DNA from: Symbiodinium natans
Taxonomy: Eukaryota; Sar; Dinophyceae; Suessiales; Symbiodiniaceae
Assembly (NCBI GenBank): GCA_905221605.1
Contig: CAJNDS010000008.1
Span: 80,001-144,000, forward strand
Direction of reading: 5' to 3'
Length of the DNA: 64,000 nt
In this document: positions 9,972-19,612 of the stretch, piece by piece
Numbering within the stretch: position 1 is the stretch's first letter
How the letters are laid out: every line of letters starts with the position of its first letter
Position numbers and translations under genes: made by a program
Notes under the pieces: generated by a model
The model's database searches: none
Told to the model about the DNA's origin: nothing
Seen by the model: only the letters and a program-made list of their open reading frames with translations

Positions 9972-12900
9972 CCCAATGGGGCTCGCCCTCCCATACTCCC
10001 CTACACACACAACCACTAAACTCTACACCCCGTTTTCGAATGATTGATTCGATGCTGCGTCTGCGTCAGGTCATGCCACCTTTCGCTTTTGGGCCGCCCG
10101 TCCCCACTCCGGCACAAACGAAGACCTGCAATGTTTTACAAGCCGGCTGCCCTAGTTTAGGGTTTAGGGCCCTATAAGCCCTAACCCTACACCTCAGTTT
10201 AGGGTGTAGGGTACGGGAATCCGTCCAAAGACAATCAAGAGATCTTCATAGCGGAGGTGCCGAAGGCGATCATGTTCTTCCTGGCCTTTGCCTCAGCGCC
10301 GTGTAGGGTCTAGGGTTTAGGGTTTAGAGCTTGGGGTTGGGACTTTCGGAGGATTGTTGGTTTGGCGTTCTTAGTAGGGAATGAAGGAAGAGCCCCCAGC
10401 GCCCCCCCCCCCCCCCAAAAAAAAAAAAAAAAAGGCGCTTTTTGTTTTCTTAATTTTTAGGGATTGAAGAGTAACAAACCGGAAAGTTCCTATTGGCATC
10501 AAAGCTCACATACACCCTTTAGCGGATTCAGGGTTTAGGGCTTAGGGTTCCTTAACCTTAACCCTAAAGCGCAGAAACGGGGAGGGGGGGGGGGTAAACT
10601 CTGCTCCTTAAACCCTAAACCCTAGCTCTATACCCTTCCCCAAACGATGCGGAATGCGAGTTGCAAGTTGGGAGTTTGGTGCTCCATGGGAATCAGAGGG
10701 ATTGGGTTGTTCTCAGTTGGGGTCTTCACGGTTTTAGGGTTCAGGCTTCAGGTATAGGGTTTTAGGGTGTTAGGGTTAGGGTTTAGGGTTTACGGTCTAG
10801 GGTTTGGGGTTTAGGGGTTAGGGTTTAGCGTTTTGAGGTGTTGGGTTAGGGTTTAGGGTTTAGGGTTTAGGGTTTAGGGTTTAGGGTTTAGGGTTTAGGG
10901 TTTAGGGTTTAGGGTTTAGGGTTTAGGGTTTAGGGTTTAGGGTTGCCCTTTTGAAGCGCGAGGTGAGTGGCGCCGGGATCTCTTCAGATCCGAGCCGCGC
11001 CACCTTGGCTGCACTTGGCTTGCCCCAGCTGCCCACACAGTTTGTTGAGGGTTTCTGGATAGAACGACACTGGGCCCTTCTCATTAGGTTTAGGGTTTAG
11101 GGATTAGGGTTTAGGGTTTAGGGTTTAGGGTTTAGGGGGTTTCCGCGATTAGGGGTACCTGATTGGGGTCCTCATCATAGGGGATTCCTTCTACTTGGGG
11201 GCTATATTGGGGGTCCCCTATTTTCGTAAAGTGCCATCTAGGGGTCGGAAAAATTCCTCTTAGTATTCCCTTATGGCTCCGTTGTAGTTACGCTATAATA
11301 ACCCCCAAAAAAACACTAACACAAAAACACTGTTCCACTTATTCAGGCCCCTATATTATCTACTTGGAGGTGCATGGGTACTTATAACCCTAATTGTAAC
11401 GTTACTTATTTTCAGGGTTTGGGGATAGACTTGGTAGCCCAGTGCCTTTGTTTGGTTCTGGGTTCTCTTCTGAAGTGCCCCACCCAAAAAAGTGCCTTTT
11501 TATAAGATGGTTGTTGGGCTACCAAGGTTTAGACACTATACCTAGCGGTTCTCTTAGCAGGGAATGAGGGACGTACGTACTTTATATCCCGCCCCCATCT
11601 ATACCCTTCAATGCTTTGCCTGCTCTAGTGAAGGCCCCCTATTTAAAGTCAACTTTGCCGGGCTATTCAGGACACTGTGAGCCAGCCTAACCTCGCAGAT
11701 TGGGCACTGTTTCGGGACCCTGAGCTGGCGTCCTTGGCCCCGGGCCCGGGGCTCAGGATTAAACCGCAAGTAACCCTTAGCCCTTAACCCTAGTAGTAGA
11801 GTAGGTAACCTTTAACCTTTTTTGGGGGTAGTATAATCCCCTTATAATCCCAACCTTTAGTTCCCCCAGGTTACTGGACAACTAAGTAGCGCTTCCCAAA
11901 GAGCTCCATCGCCAGAGGTTAGCTCCCTCAAGGACGCGATCCAAAGCGAGTGCGTCACGAGGCCTGGGACCCCAGCCCCAAACGTGGGACATCCATCCAC
12001 GCCGTGCCAACCCAAGTTGAAAAGATGCCCACTAACATTTTTTATGCTTTTTGCTTTTGATTCTGAATGTGCACCTTTTTGCTCCTAGGCTAGTGGAGAA
12101 CTCTCTAAACTGAAAGCCCTAAGTGCCTATAAACCTGAATCCCAAACCGTAACCTGCTCAGTGCACAGTACTCGTAGTACCCAGGTACTCCAATACCCCT
12201 TAATTAAGAAATATTCCTTCAACCATATAAGGAACCCGATTATGATTTAAGGAATAGTCCTTAACTAAGGGGCATCAGAGTCCCTGGGTAGGTCGCAGCT
12301 TCCTGGCGAGCCTGCGCAGGAGGGTTTGTCCAGCAGTCCTGCAAGTATGGTAGATGTTTGGAGATGTATAGGGTGTGTATCTGTTAATTTAGTGAATTTG
12401 CTGTAGGCCCAACATGTGGAAGCCTTGAGCATGTAGCATCTCTGTCACTTCAAAACCATCCGCAGCCCTAAACCCTAAACCCTAAACCCGAAACCCTAAA
12501 CCCTAAACCCTAAACCCCAAACCCCAAACCCTAAACCCTAAACCCTAAACCCTAAACCTACAACACTGCACACTACACGAAATAGGAGCTCAGGGTGGGT
12601 TGAGGGTTGGGGGTTCGGCTTGTGGTGCGCCAAGGCCAAATTAGAATTCGAATTTGGGATGCGGAACTCGGCACGAATATAGGTATTTCCCCCCCCCCCC
12701 CCCAAAAAAAAGGTGCACCCGATTTATACCCCAAATAGAAAGGAATTTCCTGAAAGGGACCCGGGATGCGGAATTCGGCACTAACATCGGCATTTCCCCC
12801 CCAAAAAAGGGGCACCCCTTTTATACCCCAAATAGAAAGGAATTTCCTGAAAGGGACCCCCCCCCCCCCCCCCCTGCCTCCAAAACGGTACCCCTATTGC

Positions 12901-13833
12901 GGAAACCGCCATGTATAGACCTCAAGCCCTATGAGCCCTAAACCCTAAACCCTAAACCCTAAACCCTAAACCCTAAACCCTAAACCCTAAACCTTTGACC
13001 TGGCAGGCTGTACAAAGAGGAGCTCTACGATTCGCTGCTCTGCGAGGAGGGAGACGCCGGGAGCCTAAGGCTTACTTGGCGGTTTCCGAAACTGGGGTTT
13101 AGGGTTTAGGGTTTAGGGTTTAGGGTTTAGGGTTTAGGGTTTAGGGTTTAGGGTTTAGGGTTTAGGGTTTAGGGTGGGGTACCTTATTGGGGTCCTTATT
13201 GTAAGGGAATCCGACTTTTTTGGGGTTTATTGTAGGGGTCCCCTTATTTTCGTAAACCCCCAGCTAAGGGTCCATGTACCAATACAGTCATATAGCTATT
13301 GCATGGGCACCCCGGCCAAGTATATACCACATGGGTACCTGGACCCTTTGGGCTTGTTACTAGCACCGTCATCGCGATCAAGATTCACGTTGCCACTCTC
13401 ACATCGCTGTTCAAAGTCGCTTCTTTACTATTCGCTGTCATGTCACAGCTGTGATTCCAAGGTTTCCTTTCTGCTATGTTTGTTCATGTTGTTCTGAGTT
13501 CGGGGGTGCTTCCAGGTTCAAAGTTCGGGGTTTAGGGGTGTCTAGGCTGTCTAGAGGTGTCTGTAGTGGGGGGGGGGGGAGGCGGGATTGCCGGAATTTG
13601 ACCCTAAGCCCTACACCCTAAACCCTAAAGCCGTCACATGCCCCTCAACGCCCTAAACAACCCCTCAACCCCTACAATTCCCCCTACACTGACACTTTGG
13701 GTCGTCTTACTGCCAATAACCCCGAAACCCTAAATCCTAGACCCTAAACCCTAAACCCTAAACCCCCCCACACCTGCGATCTCCCAGGTCAAGACGCGAA
13801 GAGACACTTGTCGAGCGACTGCTTCTGCAGTGA
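5570..13833 (+). CDS. Dynamin-like protein, GTPase-effector domain (C-terminal exons)
   Basis: Four plus-strand exons, 5570-5627, 10257-10297, 13007-13060 and 13788-13833 (TGA), join in one frame. The joined protein reads RLLESYLTLVKKNIADS, then VPKAIMFFLAFASA, then LYKEELYDSLLCEEGDAG, then SRREETLVERLLLQ and stop. This follows the dynamin GED pattern SYxxxVxKNIxDSVPKAIMxFLV ... LYKxxLxxxLLxExxDxxxRRxE, with the LL-to-RR spacing kept. Dynamins are GTPases that pinch membranes; the GED folds back on the stalk. Donors are GC (5628), GC (10298) and GA (13061); acceptors are AG. The stretch between FLAF and LYKEE is about ten residues shorter than usual, so a small exon may be missed or lost. The GTPase and stalk parts are not in the window. 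It could be a pseudogene given 2.7- and 4.6-kb introns. Confidence 0.72.
5655..5870 (+). repeat. Degenerate TTTAGGG tract
   Basis: Mixed GGGTTT, GGTTTTT and GTGTAGG variants inside the first dynamin intron. Confidence 0.8.
6482..6531 (+). other. G-rich leader ending in a TTTGCAG acceptor
   Basis: The sequence GATTTGCAG immediately precedes the glucan-synthase exon and is a standard 3' splice site. Confidence 0.5.
6532..6715 (+). CDS. 1,3-beta-glucan synthase (FKS/callose synthase, GT48) exon
   Basis: A 61-codon segment whose middle reads RITILKYLITIHPVEWDNF, matching the FKS1/callose-synthase motif (VTLLEYLKQLHPVEWDxF, from memory). GT48 enzymes are large plasma-membrane proteins that make 1,3-beta-glucan from UDP-glucose; this piece lies just before the catalytic region. 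Only one exon is recognisable. It is strikingly AT-rich (many AAT, TTA, ATT codons) against GC-rich neighbours and lies inside the first dynamin intron. It is followed at once by a G-rich minisatellite. Could be a transferred or captured gene fragment. Confidence 0.72.
6718..6765 (+). repeat. G-rich purine tract
   Basis: GGGGGAG-type low-complexity tract, potential G-quadruplex. Confidence 0.9.
6925..6999 (+). repeat. GTATGTGGGGG minisatellite
   Basis: About seven imperfect copies of an 11-13-bp unit. Confidence 0.9.
7002..7132 (+). CDS. Exon candidate, unknown protein
   Basis: Open plus frame containing RRVTAAQAALGVVAKLSPEL. The minus strand is also open here as part of a 180-codon frame, so strand is uncertain. 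Confidence 0.25.
7165..7395 (+). CDS. Small secreted Cys-rich protein candidate
   Basis: ATG-initiated 76-codon frame ending in TGA. Residues 1-22 look like a signal peptide (hydrophobic YFLILAAGLSFCGSF, then small residues), followed by DCCKNVRCSDALRLCVNKF and more Cys: seven Cys after the predicted cleavage site. No family recognised. An opposing minus frame overlaps it, and it lies in the dynamin intron, so it may be chance. Confidence 0.35.
   Translation: MGGVQPYFLILAAGLSFCGSFASDCCKNVRCSDALRLCVNKFDLVSAGICETPTELVHCPRWTHSRTGPALAFPTS
7712..7792 (+). CDS. Exon candidate with GTAAGA donor
   Basis: Open frame AREKECQQVARLVSSLPH, with TGCGA|GTAAGA reading as a standard donor. No family recognised. 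Confidence 0.3.
7797..8250. other. Unique sequence, no gene called
   Basis: About 450 bp of non-repetitive DNA of mixed composition. Frames are interrupted on both strands; nothing recognisable. Confidence 0.5.
8254..8930. repeat. Large snap-back made of tandem repeats
   Basis: The left arm (8254-8640) is a tandem array of about 25-33 bp (CCCAGTGTTCCATGC / GGAACAGCTACCCCTC). The right arm (8719-8930) is the same unit inverted. A unique 75-bp loop separates them. Frames through it are repeat translations. Confidence 0.92.
8989..9095 (+). CDS. Exon candidate, unknown protein
   Basis: Frame MQLKALLCFLKLLNEGKRVR followed by a basic stretch; runs into telomere DNA at its end. No family recognised. 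Confidence 0.3.
9127..9240 (+). CDS. Exon candidate, unknown protein
   Basis: Open frame containing ADEEDAKRTKWGNYLPAAL. A second plus frame is also open. No family recognised. Confidence 0.28.
9540..9660. other. AT-rich spacer
   Basis: AT-rich stretch, no repeat or gene recognised. Its composition matches the nearby glucan-synthase exon rather than the GC-rich islands. Confidence 0.5.
9667..9800 (+). repeat. Two tandem copies of a 67-bp unit
   Basis: GGGTTCCATGGGCTTTT begins each copy; the copies differ by scattered substitutions. Confidence 0.85.
9923..9969 (+). repeat. Poly-C run of about 46 bp
   Basis: Uninterrupted C homopolymer. Possible assembly length error. Confidence 0.95.
10745..10943 (+). 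repeat. TTTAGGG array, long
   Basis: Degenerate to 10842, then about 14 perfect units. Its last TTTAG can serve as acceptor for the next segment. Confidence 0.96.
10941..11087 (+). CDS. Exon candidate bounded by telomere arrays
   Basis: 49-codon open frame (contains LPTQFVEGFWIERHW). The upstream array ends TTTAG|G and the segment ends ATTAG|GTTTAGGG, so both splice sites could come from the repeat. No family recognised; lies within a dynamin intron. Confidence 0.4.
11088..11135 (+). repeat. TTTAGGG array
   Basis: Six units following the exon candidate directly. Confidence 0.95.
11154..11240 (+). mobile_element. Repeat family M, copy 1
   Basis: Shares GGGGTACCTTATTGGGGTCC-type sequence and the GGGGTCCCCTATTTTCGTAAA end with 13176-13262. 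Confidence 0.65.
11432..11525 (+). mobile_element. Inverted-repeat element, family F (short copy)
   Basis: Ends CTTGGTAGCCCAGTG and GGGCTACCAAG are inverted copies; shorter interior than other F elements. Confidence 0.8.
11893..12030 (+). CDS. Exon candidate, unknown protein
   Basis: Open frame with SSLKDAIQSECVTRPGTPAP. Follows a repeat end CTAAGTAG. No family recognised. Confidence 0.28.
12178..12292. mobile_element. Inverted-repeat element, family N
   Basis: About 115 bp with imperfect inverted ends of about 30 bp, beginning TACCCAGG and ending CCTGGGTA. Confidence 0.75.
12466..12560 (-). repeat. CCCTAAA array with CCCCAAA variants
   Basis: About 13 units. Confidence 0.94.
12656..12858 (+). 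repeat. Two tandem copies of a roughly 100-bp unit
   Basis: Each copy contains GGGATGCGGAA, a C-run/A-run, and AGAAAGGAATTTCCTGAAAG. The translated frames on either strand are repeats. Confidence 0.88.
12937..12993 (-). repeat. CCCTAAA array
   Basis: Eight units just upstream of the third dynamin exon. Confidence 0.95.
13092..13173 (+). repeat. TTTAGGG array
   Basis: About 11 perfect units shortly after the third dynamin exon. Confidence 0.96.
13176..13262 (+). mobile_element. Repeat family M, copy 2
   Basis: Same sequence as 11154-11240; abuts a telomere array on its left. Confidence 0.65.
13274..13351. mobile_element. Inverted-repeat element, family O
   Basis: Ends AAGGGTCCATGTACC and GGTACCTGGACCCTT are inverted copies. 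Other copies at 28364, 30449, 50018 and 60857. Confidence 0.8.
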
Positions 13834-14600
13834 GCTCCGTTCATCCGTTCTTGGGGTGAGAAGTCAGGGGAGTCCCTATACCCCTAAACTCCTAAACCCC
13901 TAAACCCCCACACCCTTAAACCCCTAAACCCTAAACCCTAAACCCTTAAACCCAAACCCTACCCCCCGCATGCCCCCCATCCAAAGTAGGCAGAATCTCT
14001 GCACCTCCAACAACCCCAAAGCCCTGAAATCCAAACCTAAACTTACATCGTTGTTATCCAGGTCTTAGGGTTTAGGGTTTAAGGGTTTATATAGGGTTTA
14101 CGGTTAGGGCCTAAACCCTAAACTTTGGGATTAGGGTGTAGGTTTTAGGGTTTAGGGTTAGGGTCCGCTCCCACGGCTCAGAAGCCCGAAACAACCAGCC
14201 CTAAACTCTACCACCCCAAACCCTAAACCCTAACCCCTGAACCCTAAACCCTAAACCCTAAACCCTAAACCCTAAACCCTCCGCAACTCTGCAGCTCTGA
14301 ATCCCAAAGCCGGGGCACCCGACAACCCCCCCCAACTTGGGGGGAACCCTAAATCTCGATGCGAATGAGGAGCCTTCAGGCTCGCCTAAGGTATGTCATA
14401 TAGGGCCAGAAGTCCAGGATCAGCTCCAGAATGTGCAACCCTGAATCTGAAAGCAGCCATTTGCCCGACCATCTAGGACCCTAAGCCCCAATTCCCTTTC
14501 CCTAAACCCGAAGCCCTAAACCCCAAACCCGAAACCCGAAAGCCCTAAGACCCAAACCCTAGACCCTAAGCCCCAAATCCCAAACCCTAAACCCCAAATC
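13600..14600. repeat. Mixed short telomere tracts in both orientations
   Basis: Short CCCTAAA tracts (13735-13765, 13860-13950, 14218-14280) and TTTAGGG tracts (14066-14165). The last dynamin exon is embedded at 13788-13833. Confidence 0.85.
14378..14455 (-). CDS. Exon candidate, unknown protein (minus strand)
   Basis: Minus frame LHILELILDFWPYMTYLRRA then TGA, after a TTTCAG acceptor-like site. No family recognised. Confidence 0.3.
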
Positions 14601-15106
14601 CCAAACCCGAAACTCCCAGCAGAGGCTCGACTGGTGGGCCTCCGGCGTGTCCTCGAGGTGGTTGTTGCCGTTACTTTGGGTTTCAGGGGATGTAGGGTTT
14701 AGGGTTTAAGGTTTAATTAGGGCCTAGGGTTTAGGGTTGGGCTTTCGGTTTAGGGTTTAGGGCCTTTTTGTTTCTCGTAGTTTGGCTTAGCTGTTTGGGG
14801 CTCATGCCTGCAATCCTTCTAATGAAGCCCTAGACCCTAAACCCTAAGCCCTAAACCCTAAAGCCTAAACCCTAAACCTTCGGGGATTTGGGGCTTCTGC
14901 GAGCTGGCTCCAGGGTTTACGGCTTCCGGGACAGGTTTGAACCAGGCTGCTGAGTAGGCACCGTTAACGTTATAGGGTTCAGCGTTTAGGGTTTAGTTCC
15001 TTTGTCATTGTTTTTATTCCCCACCCTCGGTGTGGGCTTGTTAGATTTTAAACTCAACTTCTCCTCGCCCGGAACTCTTCTCCTCGCCCGGTCTACTCCT
15101 CGCTCA

Positions 15107-15335
15107 TCCCTGGAGTGCCCAACCCCAAATGTCTCTGGAGTGCCCAACTCTAGAGTGTTCCTGGAGTGCCCAACCCCAGAGTCTCCCTGGAGTGGAGTGC
15201 CCAACCCCAGAGTCTCCTGGAGTACCCCAGAGTGTCCCCTCAGTGCCCAACGACTCTGGAGCCCAACCCCAGAGTGTCCGTCTCCCTGGAGTGCCCCCAA
15301 CCCCAGAGTGTCCCTGGCGTGCCCAACCCTAGAGT
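15107..15335 (+). repeat. Roughly 27-bp tandem repeat
   Basis: CTGGAGTGCCCAACCCCAGAG-type unit in about nine imperfect copies. The frames over it are repeat translations. Confidence 0.9.
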
Positions 15336-15342
15336 ATCTCTA

Positions 15343-15492
15343 CCAAGAGAGGGTGCGGATGTTCGAAGTAAAATCATAAAATTGTTACGCTCTTTAGACT
15401 CAGACCTAGACACCTACATGACAGATTGGGTTTCACGGGCTTTGGGCGGGTCTGGGGCCCTTATAGGAGCTTCAGGGTTTGAACATGCTTAG
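15343..15492 (+). CDS. C-terminal exon candidate
   Basis: About 49-codon plus frame containing KIIKLLRSLDSDLDTYMTDW, ending in TAG. Directly follows the tandem repeat. No family recognised. Confidence 0.35.
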   Translation, partial: PREGADVRSKIIKLLRSLDSDLDTYMTDWVSRALGGSGALIGASGFEHA

Positions 15493-15664
15493 ACCCTGAA
15501 CCTTATGTAGAAACCTATAAAAACTTAAAACTCCTTTTGGGGTAGTCAGAAGTTGTGGACTTTTGCGGCCCTAAACCCTACATAATCCTAAGCCCTAGAC
15601 CCTATACCCTATACCCTACAAACCCTCAACAGCTAAGCGTAACACCAACCCCGAATCCTCGAAC

Positions 15665-15807
15665 CTAAACCCTAAACCCTAAACCCTAAACCCTAAACCC
15701 TAAACCCTAAACCCTAAACCCTAAACCCTAAACCCTAAACCCTAAACCCTAAACCCTAAACCCTAAACCCTAAACCCTAAACCCTAAACCCTAAACCCTA
15801 AACCCTA
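15665..15807 (-). repeat. CCCTAAA array, 20 perfect units
   Basis: One of the longest perfect arrays in the window. Confidence 0.97.
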
Positions 15808-16100
15808 CCCGTAGCACTCACCCCTCACCTCGAAGGACCAAGGGCCGCCAGAGTTCCTCTTCCCCCCTTTCCCCCTTCTCCCCCCCCCCCCCCCCCCCCA
15901 ACCCAAAGAAGAAAAGAAAATAAGGCTTTAGGGTTTAGGGTTCAGAAAGGCTCCGTTCGGGTTGCGGTTTGAAGGTTTAGAGTTTTGGCAGGTTTTAGTT
16001 TAGGAATGAGACTTCAGGTGTAGACTCTGCAGGGTTCAGACGTTTAGAGTTTAGGCTTTAGCATGCCGAGGGTACTGTAGGATTTAGGGAGGGCTCAGGG

Positions 16101-16205
16101 GAAGCCATCCAAGATAAAACCAGAATCGTTGGTGCACGACGAGCCAGTCAGCCCCCAAGAAACTACCAGGCCGAATGTCTCGGCAACTTGTCAGTTGCAG
16201 ATTGA
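16101..16205 (+). CDS. C-terminal exon candidate
   Basis: Open frame EAIQDKTRIVGARRASQ onward, ending in TGA. No family recognised. Confidence 0.28.
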   Translation, partial: EAIQDKTRIVGARRASQPPRNYQAECLGNLSVAD

Positions 16206-16351
16206 ATGACGACTTGTAAATCAGTCAGGAATTTGTTTTGTAGTTTCTGCAGGGGGGTGCCCCCCCCCCCCCCCCCCCTCGTTATCTCACCCTAAACCCT
16301 AAACCCTGAACCTTAACTCTAAACCCTCCACAGTGGCCCCCCTTAAAAACC

Positions 16352-16436
16352 CCGCCATTTTGTGAAGGTCACGGAGCAAGTCCGTGATGTCCTCGATACG
16401 CTTTAGCTTCAGCGCGGCGAAAACGCGGTGCCTTGA
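16352..16436 (-). CDS. Exon candidate, amphipathic helix (minus strand)
   Basis: Minus frame with VFAALKLKRIEDITDLLRDL, a heptad-like pattern. No family recognised. Confidence 0.38.
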
Positions 16437-16451
16437 GTTGAGTTGTGAGGA

Positions 16452-16549
16452 TTGGGATGTTCTTTCTTACACTAACAAGCCATCACAGGGAGTACAGTAC
16501 GCCTATTTAATCCCTATGAAGGGCTGTTCGTATAAGGGGGGACAATCCA
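16452..16549. mobile_element. Inverted-repeat element, family I (divergent copy)
   Basis: Left end TTGGGATGTTC and right end GGACAATCCAA, with GGCTGTTCGTATAAGGGG resembling other I right ends. Confidence 0.65.
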
Positions 16550-16994
16550 ATGTCGGGATCATGTTAGGGCTCCTTCAGTGAATTATTAGTCTTTCTCCTG
16601 TTTTTTGGGTATTTAGGCTTCAAACCATAAACCCTATACCCGGAAACCTTGCCCTACTGCAATGAACAAATTGCCGGTCAGGATTTCAAGTTCATTCCGA
16701 CAAAAAGACACAAGCCACCTTCAGGCGCACTGCCCGAGTGCCATTTTGGGCCATGTAGGTGAGCATCATTCATTGCATGGCACGGGCGAATGAGCTGACA
16801 AGAGACACCTTCTGACCTCTTCGCCTGTATACGACTAAGGCGATTAGTCCAGGATGTCTTTATGAAGACAAGAAGCGTGCCGAATAGTAGGGATTCTTGG
16901 CAGCGGGAACGCAGGAATTAGGGCTAAGGGTTTGTACTTTACACGGGTTTCGAATGTCGTCTTCATCGACTCATTACCCCCCCCCAAAAAACCT

Positions 16995-17160
16995 GACACA
17001 ATGGAAAGCTGTTGCGGCTCAAGACAAGAACTTCATTGCAGCAGAGACCTTACGACTTGCTGACCGACTTGCTGACCTTCAACCCAGAACCCCAAAAACG
17101 TCCGGAGACACCATTCATGTTGACCAGCACAAGAGCTTTCATCAAACAGGTTCCGCCTGA
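16995..17160 (+). CDS. C-terminal exon candidate
   Basis: About 52-codon frame ending in TGA, containing AETLRLADRLADLQPRTP. No family recognised. Confidence 0.38.
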
Positions 17161-17237
17161 GATGTACTTGCAACCTGTGCTAGCATTCTAAACCCGAAAC
17201 CCTCAACCCGAAACCCAGAAACCAGAATTTCATCTCC

Positions 17238-17312
17238 AGCCCAAGACATCACACACCTCAAGTCACTGAAGGCGCAAATCGCCCGCCACTACTCACCTGA
17301 CTCCCCTTGCAT
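17238..17312 (+). CDS. Exon candidate
   Basis: After a CTCCAG acceptor, the frame reads DITHLKSLKAQIARHYSPD. No family recognised. Confidence 0.33.
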
Positions 17313-17388
17313 CCTAAATCCCAAGCCCTAAACCCTAGCCCTAAACCCTAAACCCTAAACCCTAAATCCTAAGCCCAGAATTTTTCAG

Positions 17389-17466
17389 GCGCGGATCCCT
17401 AAGGCTAGGCCGTTTGCTGAAGCTTTTGGGGCTTCGCTGCTTCTCAGGCCCTGTGCTCGCAGATGC
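17389..17466 (+). CDS. Exon candidate with TTTTTCAG acceptor and telomere donor
   Basis: Frame ARIPKARPFAEAFGASLLL onward; ends GCTG|GTTTAGGG. No family recognised. Confidence 0.35.
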
Positions 17467-18144
17467 TGGTTTAGGGGGTCTAGGGTTTAGGGTTTAGGGT
17501 TGAGGGTTTAGGGGGTCTAGGGTTTAGGGTTTGGGGGGTTTTGCTGAGCTTTAGTGGGGGTCAGGGCTTGTGCTATTGAGGCGGGCCCTAAATGCCAGCA
17601 ACTTTTGGGGTGTCTGAGTCTAGGGTTAATTGGGTCTAGGGTTGTGACTTGTGGTTTCAGTTGAGGATTCTAAGTTACCTGCGCAATGAGGGTTCCAAGT
17701 TTCGGGCTTTGAGGCTCAGGGCCTCAGCCGATACTCTGATTACTCCAAGGCCCTCAGGCGTTTAGGGTTTAGGGTTTAGGGTTGAGGGTTTAGGGCATCA
17801 ACTCTCTAACTGAGCAGCAGTGGGCCCTGCGCAAACCAAGGAACACTAAACCCTAACCCCAAGCCGTGAACCCTGAAAGTAAGCCCCCGGCACTAAGTAG
17901 GGTTTAGGGTTAGAGGCTTTAGGGTCTAGACTTTTGGGCCTGGACCCTAGTCACTGACAACTGTACCCTCCAGTAGCAGCTTCCTCGAATGTAGGCAGTT
18001 CTCGAAATGAGGGTCCCTTAGAATTTTTGGGGCCCAAATATAAGGCGTCCGCCTTTGTAAACGTTAAGCCCTAAAGCCTACCTGAGTCCCTGCCCTTTTT
18101 TGCAAAGTTGTGACAGACATGGTACTACTAATACAGCAAACCAT

Positions 18145-18386
18145 ATTCTAACCCTAAACCCTAAACCCTAAACCCTAAACCCCAAACCCTAAACCCCAGT
18201 TAAGCCCCTAGACTCCAACATGCCGTGTGTGCCTGATCTGACTCTTCGCATCTCGCGTTCAGAGAGGTCCTTCGGAGTGCGGAGTCCTGGTCTTTAAGAG
18301 GGTTGAGGTTTTCGGGTTTAGGGTTTAGGGTTTAGGGTTTAGGGCTAGGGTTTAGGGGTTAGGGGTTAGGGTTTAGGGTTTAGGGC
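18145..18386. repeat. Facing telomere arrays
   Basis: CCCTAAA at 18145-18195, then a 110-bp GC-rich segment open on both strands, then TTTAGGG at 18310-18386. Confidence 0.9.
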
Positions 18387-18674
18387 AAAGGGTCTAGGCT
18401 GTGAGATATCCGTGGGACTCTCCTGTTGCCTACTGCTTCATGGGTCATGCGAGGCTCCAACCCAGAAACCCTCTAGACCCTGTGACCTACAGATGTTGCA
18501 GCTGGGGGCCTTCCATAGGAGCCCCAAAAACCCACGTAGACACAAGGAGCCTACTCTTGGGGGAAAGGGCCCCTGTAAGGGGGATTCTGCAAAACCATGT
18601 GTGTAGAATGCTGCACGCTAAGCCCTAAACCCTAAACCCTAAACCCTAATAAACCCTAAACCCGAAACCTGCAG

Positions 18675-18766
18675 GCCTTCTGAGGCTACATGGGCGCCGT
18701 CCACTCAGGGCCCTAATCCTGGCAAGGCGGGGAGCCCCGACTATCTGAGGCCTTCACATGTCCGGT
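18675..18766 (+). CDS. Exon candidate
   Basis: After a CTGCAG acceptor, one frame is open for 30 codons (PSEATWAPSTQGPNPGKAGS onward). No family recognised. Confidence 0.33.
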
Positions 18767-19002
18767 TAGGGTCTACGTTTTAGGGTTTAGGGTTTTGGGT
18801 TTAGGGTTTTGGGTTTAGGGTTTTGGGTTTTGGGTTTAGGGTTTAGGGTATGGGTTTTGGGCTTCGGGGTTTAGTGTTTGCCCTTATCGAGTTCTGAAGT
18901 CTGGGCCCCTTGGGTTTTCTAGGGGGTCTAAAGGGTGTATATAAGGATTCAGGTAATGGGCTTGATGGCTCTTTGGGTTCATGGGGCCTATAGGCTAGGC
19001 GC

Positions 19003-19093
19003 TTAGGGTTTAGGGTTTAGGGTTTAGGGTTTAGGGTTTAGGGTTTAGGGTTTAGGGTTTATGGTTTAGGGTTTAGGGTTTAGGGTTTAGGGC
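19003..19093 (+). repeat. TTTAGGG array
   Basis: About 12 units. Confidence 0.96.
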
Positions 19094-19304
19094 TCAGGGC
19101 TGAGAGTGCTCAGGCTGTAGGAATCTGGGGCTCCTTGTTTGTTAGGCTTTGGGGGTTTGTAGGACTTAGGGCCTAGAGTTTAGGGGCTTCGGGCTTCAGG
19201 GCAAGCTTTGAAAAGCGTTTGACGTCTTACGAACCTAGACTCTCTGAACCCTACACCCGAAACCCTAAACCCGTCTTCTTCTTCCCAAACTGAAAGGGTC
19301 TCGC

Positions 19305-19470
19305 GACGAAACCCCTAAACCCCTAAACCCCTAAACCCCTAGACCCCTAAACTCCTAAACTCCTGAACTCCAAAACCCTAACCCCTAAACCCTACTGTAA
19401 ACCCTAAACCCCCAACCCCAAACCCCAAGCCCCAAACCCCAAACCCTAAACCCTAAACCCTAAACCCTAT
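19305..19470 (-). repeat. Degenerate CCCTAAA tract
   Basis: CCCCTAAA and CCCCAAA variants, then four perfect units. Confidence 0.92.
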
Positions 19471-19557
19471 TCGGCCTTGGGCCTTCACCTCTAGGCCATG
19501 CCTTCGTCAAGCCGAGGAAGGCCCCAGAGGCGGGGTTAGGGTTTAGGGCTTAGGGCT

Positions 19558-19612
19558 TGAGGGTTTAGGGTTTAGGGTTTAGGGTTTAGGGTTTAGGGTT
19601 TAGGGCTTAGGG
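19558..19612 (+). repeat. TTTAGGG array
   Basis: Seven units. Confidence 0.95.

Noticed and set aside
15665-15807. True chromosome end or telomere fusion point
   Set aside because: Unique coding-like DNA continues on both sides and equal arrays occur throughout the window in both orientations.
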